This document shows, one piece after another, positions 61,150-63,798 of a stretch of 63,798 nucleotides of DNA. The stretch is from Paenibacillus macquariensis (GTDB lineage Bacteria; Bacillota; Bacilli; Paenibacillales; Paenibacillaceae): assembly GCF_900156375.1 (NCBI RefSeq), contig NZ_FTNK01000022.1, forward strand, positions 1-63,798, written 5' to 3'. Numbering within the stretch: position 1 is the stretch's first letter; each line of letters begins with the position of its first letter. The notes beneath the pieces are model-generated. The model was given only the letters and a program-made list of their open reading frames with translations, was not told where the DNA came from and ran no database searches. The translations under genes were made by a program, and so were the position numbers.

Positions 61150-61164
61150 TATGTTGTATGTCAA
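61136..61164 (-). promoter_or_regulatory. Consensus promoter of the ywnB-like gene
   Basis: Minus strand TTGACA (61159-61164), exactly 17 bases, TATAAT (61136-61141). The only feature explaining such a strong promoter on a minor gene is repression through the overlapping palindrome. Confidence 0.8.
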
Positions 61165-61290
61165 TTCCTCTTGCCCCTTGGAATTTCTATTGGACCCCGC
61201 TATGCTATACTGTAATAGATCTTTAGCTTCTCTAAGATTCACACTACTTTTGTTTTGTGATTACCCATTTTGTTTGTGGAGGAATGAATA

Positions 61291-61755
61291 ATGGCCATCA
61301 GCAGCCGCTTCTCTGTCGCTGTTCACATATTATCTTTATTAGAAATATCTAAAACCGAACGGTTAACCTCTGAATTCATCGCTAGTAGTGTAAATACAAA
61401 TTCAGTCGTAGTCCGCCGTATTATGGGCATGCTGAATAAGGCCGGCATCATCAATACATCTCCTGGTGTAGCTCGAGCAATGATTTCCCGTCCTATTGCA
61501 CAAATCAGCCTATTAGATGTCTATCTGGCTGTTGAAATTGATCACCAAGACCATTTATTCTCGATTCATGACAAAGCTAATCCCAATTGTCTCGTTGGCA
61601 AGAATATTCAACATACACTGGAGCAACGGTTCACCCAAGCACAACGTGCTATGGAGAATGAACTTGCGAGCGTGACATTAGAACAGATTGTTACTGATCT
61701 TCTAGTACAAGACTCTTCCATTCCTTCTACTATGACAACTATAAACAAAGGGTAG
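61291..61755 (+). CDS. Rrf2 family transcriptional regulator (YwnA-like)
   Basis: A 154-residue protein: winged helix (SSRFSVAVHILSLLEISKTE, NTNSVVVRRIMGMLNKAGII), dimerisation helix and a C-terminal part with a single cysteine (NPNCLVGKN, about residue 110). The three-Cys cluster site of IscR/NsrR is missing, so it is not an Fe-S regulator of that kind; CymR/YwnA-like redox or ligand sensing is more probable. GGAGG precedes the ATG. It probably represses the divergent YwnB-like gene through the dyad at 61127. Confidence 0.88.
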   Translation: MAISSRFSVAVHILSLLEISKTERLTSEFIASSVNTNSVVVRRIMGMLNKAGIINTSPGVARAMISRPIAQISLLDVYLAVEIDHQDHLFSIHDKANPNCLVGKNIQHTLEQRFTQAQRAMENELASVTLEQIVTDLLVQDSSIPSTMTTINKG

Positions 61756-61778
61756 CTTATATTATAAGCTACCCTTTG
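61746..61778. terminator. Shared terminator of the Rrf2 gene and csfB
   Basis: Perfect 16-bp inverted repeat CAAAGGGTAGCTTATA/TATAAGCTACCCTTTG around one base, with T-rich ends on both strands. The Rrf2 stop codon TAG is inside the stem. Confidence 0.8.
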
Positions 61779-61799
61779 TTTAAGAAAAAGAAATGTGAA

Positions 61800-61988
61800 C
61801 TACACATTTACCTGCAGACTTATTCGCTTCATTTGATGAATAAAATAATGATACTTCGCTTCTTCCGCATCTGTTTGCACCATTTCTGATTCGCAACCCT
61901 CGCAGATAAATTGAGATAATATACTTATCCCTTCCTCTTTACCCTGCCCGCAAATAATACAGACGTGTTCCGTATGATCTTCCATCAT
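61800..61988 (-). CDS. csfB: Anti-sigma-G factor Gin (CsfB)
   Basis: Small zinc protein that keeps sigma-G (and, later, sigma-E) inactive until the proper time. 62 residues with two CxxC pairs (VCIICGQGKEEG and FICEGCES) and an AKYHYFIHQMKRI helix, matching the layout of B. subtilis Gin (64 residues). Start at the ATG-ATG pair with AAGGTGG upstream; an in-frame GTG lies three codons earlier. In B. subtilis csfB also lies directly beside an rRNA operon. xpaC and yaaN, normally next, are missing. Confidence 0.85.
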   Translation of the reverse strand: MMEDHTEHVCIICGQGKEEGISILSQFICEGCESEMVQTDAEEAKYHYFIHQMKRISLQVNV

Positions 61989-62196
61989 CCATCCCACCTT
62001 GTCCTTTTTCCTATCAGTATGTTACAGTTTCTACTATTTTAAACCTTTTCATAGATCTTTCATATAGATTTTATTCCTTTTGATATATGTATTCAGTCAC
62101 ATCTTTCTTGGTGTCTGTACCTTAAATATCTTTATAAATACTCTAGTAGAACCGATATATGTTATAGAAGACCTCAAAGGAGGAAAGTTATATCAT

Positions 62197-62721
62197 ATGA
62201 CAGATAAAATGGATAATAGCGCTACTTTTTATCAATACAAACTTATTAAAAAGGTGCCATTACACAAAAGAATGAATTCGTTCTATTTAATGCTCCCATG
62301 TCTCGCAGTTATATTAGAGATGATATTGATTTCTTGGACGAGCATCTTTTATTTCGTATTAGCTGCTCCCCTTGTACTATGGATACACTATGTTATTTCA
62401 CGATCAACCCTCTTAATTGCAGGTTTTCATTACCGCAAACGCTGGGCATTCTCTATGACACTTCCTTGGTTAGGTTATATGCCTAATCAACATATTACCT
62501 ATCGATTATTTCTCAAAATAAATTCATATACCATATGGATCGGGCTTTGTTTATTCCTTGTCCTTATGTTTTGGTCACCGTTATCCTTTACTATTGCTCT
62601 ACTCATCTGGCATCTATGGCTGATGTTACCTCGGTTATATGCCATTTCAAGACTTTCTAGTATGCGAAAAGACGGCATGATCAAATTTAACAGTGATGAT
62701 ATCTCCTACTATAAACAATGA
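62197..62721 (+). CDS. Uncharacterised membrane protein
   Basis: I do not recognise this gene. From MTDKMDNSATFYQYKLI (AAAGGAGG upstream; a longer in-frame start near 62080 has no such site) it is 174 residues. A short cytoplasmic N terminus is followed by four likely membrane helices (about 30-48, 52-72, 112-128, 131-150) and a basic end (MRKDGMIKFNSDD). Its own terminator follows at 62822. It is on the plus strand, against the direction of most genes, between csfB and the orphan lipoprotein. Confidence 0.7.
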   Translation: MTDKMDNSATFYQYKLIKKVPLHKRMNSFYLMLPCLAVILEMILISWTSIFYFVLAAPLVLWIHYVISRSTLLIAGFHYRKRWAFSMTLPWLGYMPNQHITYRLFLKINSYTIWIGLCLFLVLMFWSPLSFTIALLIWHLWLMLPRLYAISRLSSMRKDGMIKFNSDDISYYKQ

Positions 62722-62821
62722 ACTAATAAGATCATTCGAATAATATTCGATAAACAGTTAGAAACTGGTTTACCCTTTTTAAGATATCATTCGTTTGCAT
62801 AATACTATCTTTTAATAGAAG

Positions 62822-62858
62822 AAGACCTACTTCCTATTGGAAAAAGGTCTTTTTTTAT
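62822..62858 (+). terminator. Terminator between the membrane and lipoprotein genes
   Basis: Stem AAGACC/GGTCTT with inner TTCC/GGAA pairing, then seven T residues on the plus strand. The minus-strand side also has an A/T-rich run and may serve the lipoprotein gene. Confidence 0.7.
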
Positions 62859-63277
62859 TTATTTTCTAAGCTTCTTATGACTGATTTATCTGTAGGTTTG
62901 GGTACCATAATCACAAAAAAATCATCTTCTACTGTGACCTGTACCACTTTTTTATCTTTTTTAAACACTCGAACTGCATCACGTTGTTCTTGCCCGTCTT
63001 CATCCTCTTCCCATCCCCATTCTAGAATGGTTTCCAAGTAAACTTCAGGAAAAGCATCCTTCTCCTTGAGTCCAGGTAGAAAATAACGAACAACATTAAT
63101 TTCTGAATTGTTGGCAGGACGATCCTTCTTATTACCTTCCTTTGGTACCGGAAAACTCTTTTCATTCGCCGCACCTTCGAAGGAAGTCCATGAAGGATTC
63201 GCATTTCCACATCCGACTAGAACGATCATTATACTACACAACAGAACGAGAGCACGCAGCCATGTTATTCCACGCAT
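62855..63277 (-). CDS. Predicted lipoprotein of unknown function
   Basis: A 140-residue protein with a lipoprotein signal: basic start, hydrophobic core (about 7-21), lipobox LVGC with modified Cys at about 23. The mature part is polar (KEGNKKDRPANNSE, then a region VRYFLPGLKEKDAF and a beta-rich end VVQVTVEDDFFVIMVPKP). AAGGAGG precedes the ATG. I do not recognise the family. In the 380-base gap upstream (63278-63657), the minus strand has a TATAAT near 63390 without a good -35, and GTAACA-AAAC-TGTTAC (63415-63430), a small dyad that could be an operator. Confidence 0.75.
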   Translation of the reverse strand: MRGITWLRALVLLCSIMIVLVGCGNANPSWTSFEGAANEKSFPVPKEGNKKDRPANNSEINVVRYFLPGLKEKDAFPEVYLETILEWGWEEDEDGQEQRDAVRVFKKDKKVVQVTVEDDFFVIMVPKPTDKSVIRSLENK

Positions 63278-63649
63278 GAATGTCCTCCTTACTTCATTTC
63301 GCTACTTACACGAATGTATCGTTTTTCTGCTCTATAGACACTATCACATATGATTCTCAGGTTGGGTAATTCTATTTACACTTTATTATTATACTTGCAA
63401 GACTATAACCTTCGGTAACAAAACTGTTACACTCTATTTATGCACCGCACAAATGAATAAAGAAATTCTAAGTTCTATCATTCTATCTGTTTAATAACTA
63501 CGAGTCATCACTGTACCCATTCTGTGAGTCCTTGTACAAGCCTGAAGCCTTGTGTGCGCTATTCCTACACCCGTAAAAGCATCCACAACCGAATATGTAG
63601 TTTATGCCTTATGCCTATCCATTTTCTATCTCACAACAAAAACATAAAA

Positions 63650-63691
63650 CAAAAAAAAGAACCACTGTTGATCGAACTCAACGGTAGTTCT
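63650..63691 (-). terminator. rRNA operon terminator
   Basis: Minus-strand stem AGAACTACCGTTGA / TCAACAGTGGTTCT (63658-63691, one mismatch) followed by eight T residues, directly after 5S. Confidence 0.9.
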
Positions 63692-63697
63692 TGTGTG

Positions 63698-63798
63698 TGC
63701 TTGGCGACGTCCTACTCTCCCAGGACCCTGCGGTCCAAGTACCATCGGCGCTGGAGGGCTTAACGGTCGTGTTCGGGATGGGTACGTGTGGAACCCCT
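63698..63798 (-). rRNA. rrf: 5S ribosomal RNA, 3' part (partial)
   Basis: Minus-strand reading has the 5S core blocks ACCCATCCCGAACACGACCG, TTAAGCCCTCCAGCG, CCGATGGTACTTGG and the ending GGGAGAGTAGGACG-TCGCCAAGC. The 5' end lies beyond the right edge. The rRNA operon belonging to it extends to the right. Confidence 0.96.

Noticed and set aside
62080..62196. A 39-residue N-terminal extension of the uncharacterised membrane protein.
   Set aside because: No ribosome-binding site precedes its ATG, whereas AAAGGAGG lies before the internal ATG at 62197.
1..63798. CRISPR array, prophage, insertion sequence or tRNA genes.
   Set aside because: I looked for regularly spaced repeats, transposase or integrase motifs and tRNA TTCGA/CCA patterns and saw none. 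The repeats found are few, irregular and intergenic.

Overview
The window is a contiguous piece of a low-to-moderate GC, endospore-forming Firmicute chromosome, most likely Paenibacillus or a close relative. This rests on the sporulation genes (spoIIE, spoVT, spoVG, sspF, yabG, yabP, yabQ, csfB/gin, fin), a gene order closely parallel to the origin-proximal csfB-to-lysS interval of Bacillus subtilis, and a nadA-nadB-nadC block between ftsH and coaX. The genus is an inference from gene order and protein similarity, not a database match.

The piece lies exactly between two rRNA operons on the minus strand. The 5' end of a 16S gene occupies the left edge, with its leader and promoter to its right. 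The 3' end of a 5S gene and its terminator occupy the right edge. Sixty of the 64 recognised or supported protein genes are on the minus strand, co-directional with both rRNA operons, which suggests the replication origin is to the right.

Right to left: a lipoprotein and a membrane protein of unknown role; csfB/gin; a divergent Rrf2 regulator / NAD(P)-binding protein pair; then yaaO-tmk-darA-yaaR-holB-ricT-yabA-trmN-rsmI (polyamine/lysine decarboxylase, dTMP kinase, c-di-AMP receptor, DNA replication and its control); abrB on the plus strand; an HD phosphohydrolase, tatD, a c-di-AMP riboswitch upstream of yabE, rnmV, rsmA, yabG, veg, sspF, ispE, purR, spoVG, glmU, prs, pth, fin, mfd, a PrsA-like lipoprotein, spoVT, yabM, mazG, hup, rqcP, yabP, yabQ, divIC, yabR, spoIIE, yabS, yabT, tilS, hpt and ftsH. 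The left third is biosynthetic: nadABC-coaX (NAD and CoA), hslO, a second parvulin, cysK, the pABA/folate operon (pabB, pabA, pabC, folP, folB, folK), dusB, greA and lysS.

The sporulation switch is readable in the DNA: a sigma-A abrB promoter with a perfect Spo0A box just downstream, a sigma-H type spoVG promoter in AT-rich DNA, a long-spacer spoIIE promoter of the Spo0A-activated kind, and a sigma-G promoter on sspF. c-di-AMP appears twice, as the DarA receptor and as a ydaO-type riboswitch. The less expected content is in the gaps: an interspersed repeat of roughly 90-150 bp with a conserved hairpin (three long and four short copies), tandem repeats next to dusB, pabB and yacD, and a 23-bp operator-like palindrome over a consensus promoter. 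Two genes carry sharp GC-rich patches. I found no CRISPR array, prophage, transposase or tRNA gene, and no wholly new multigene system.
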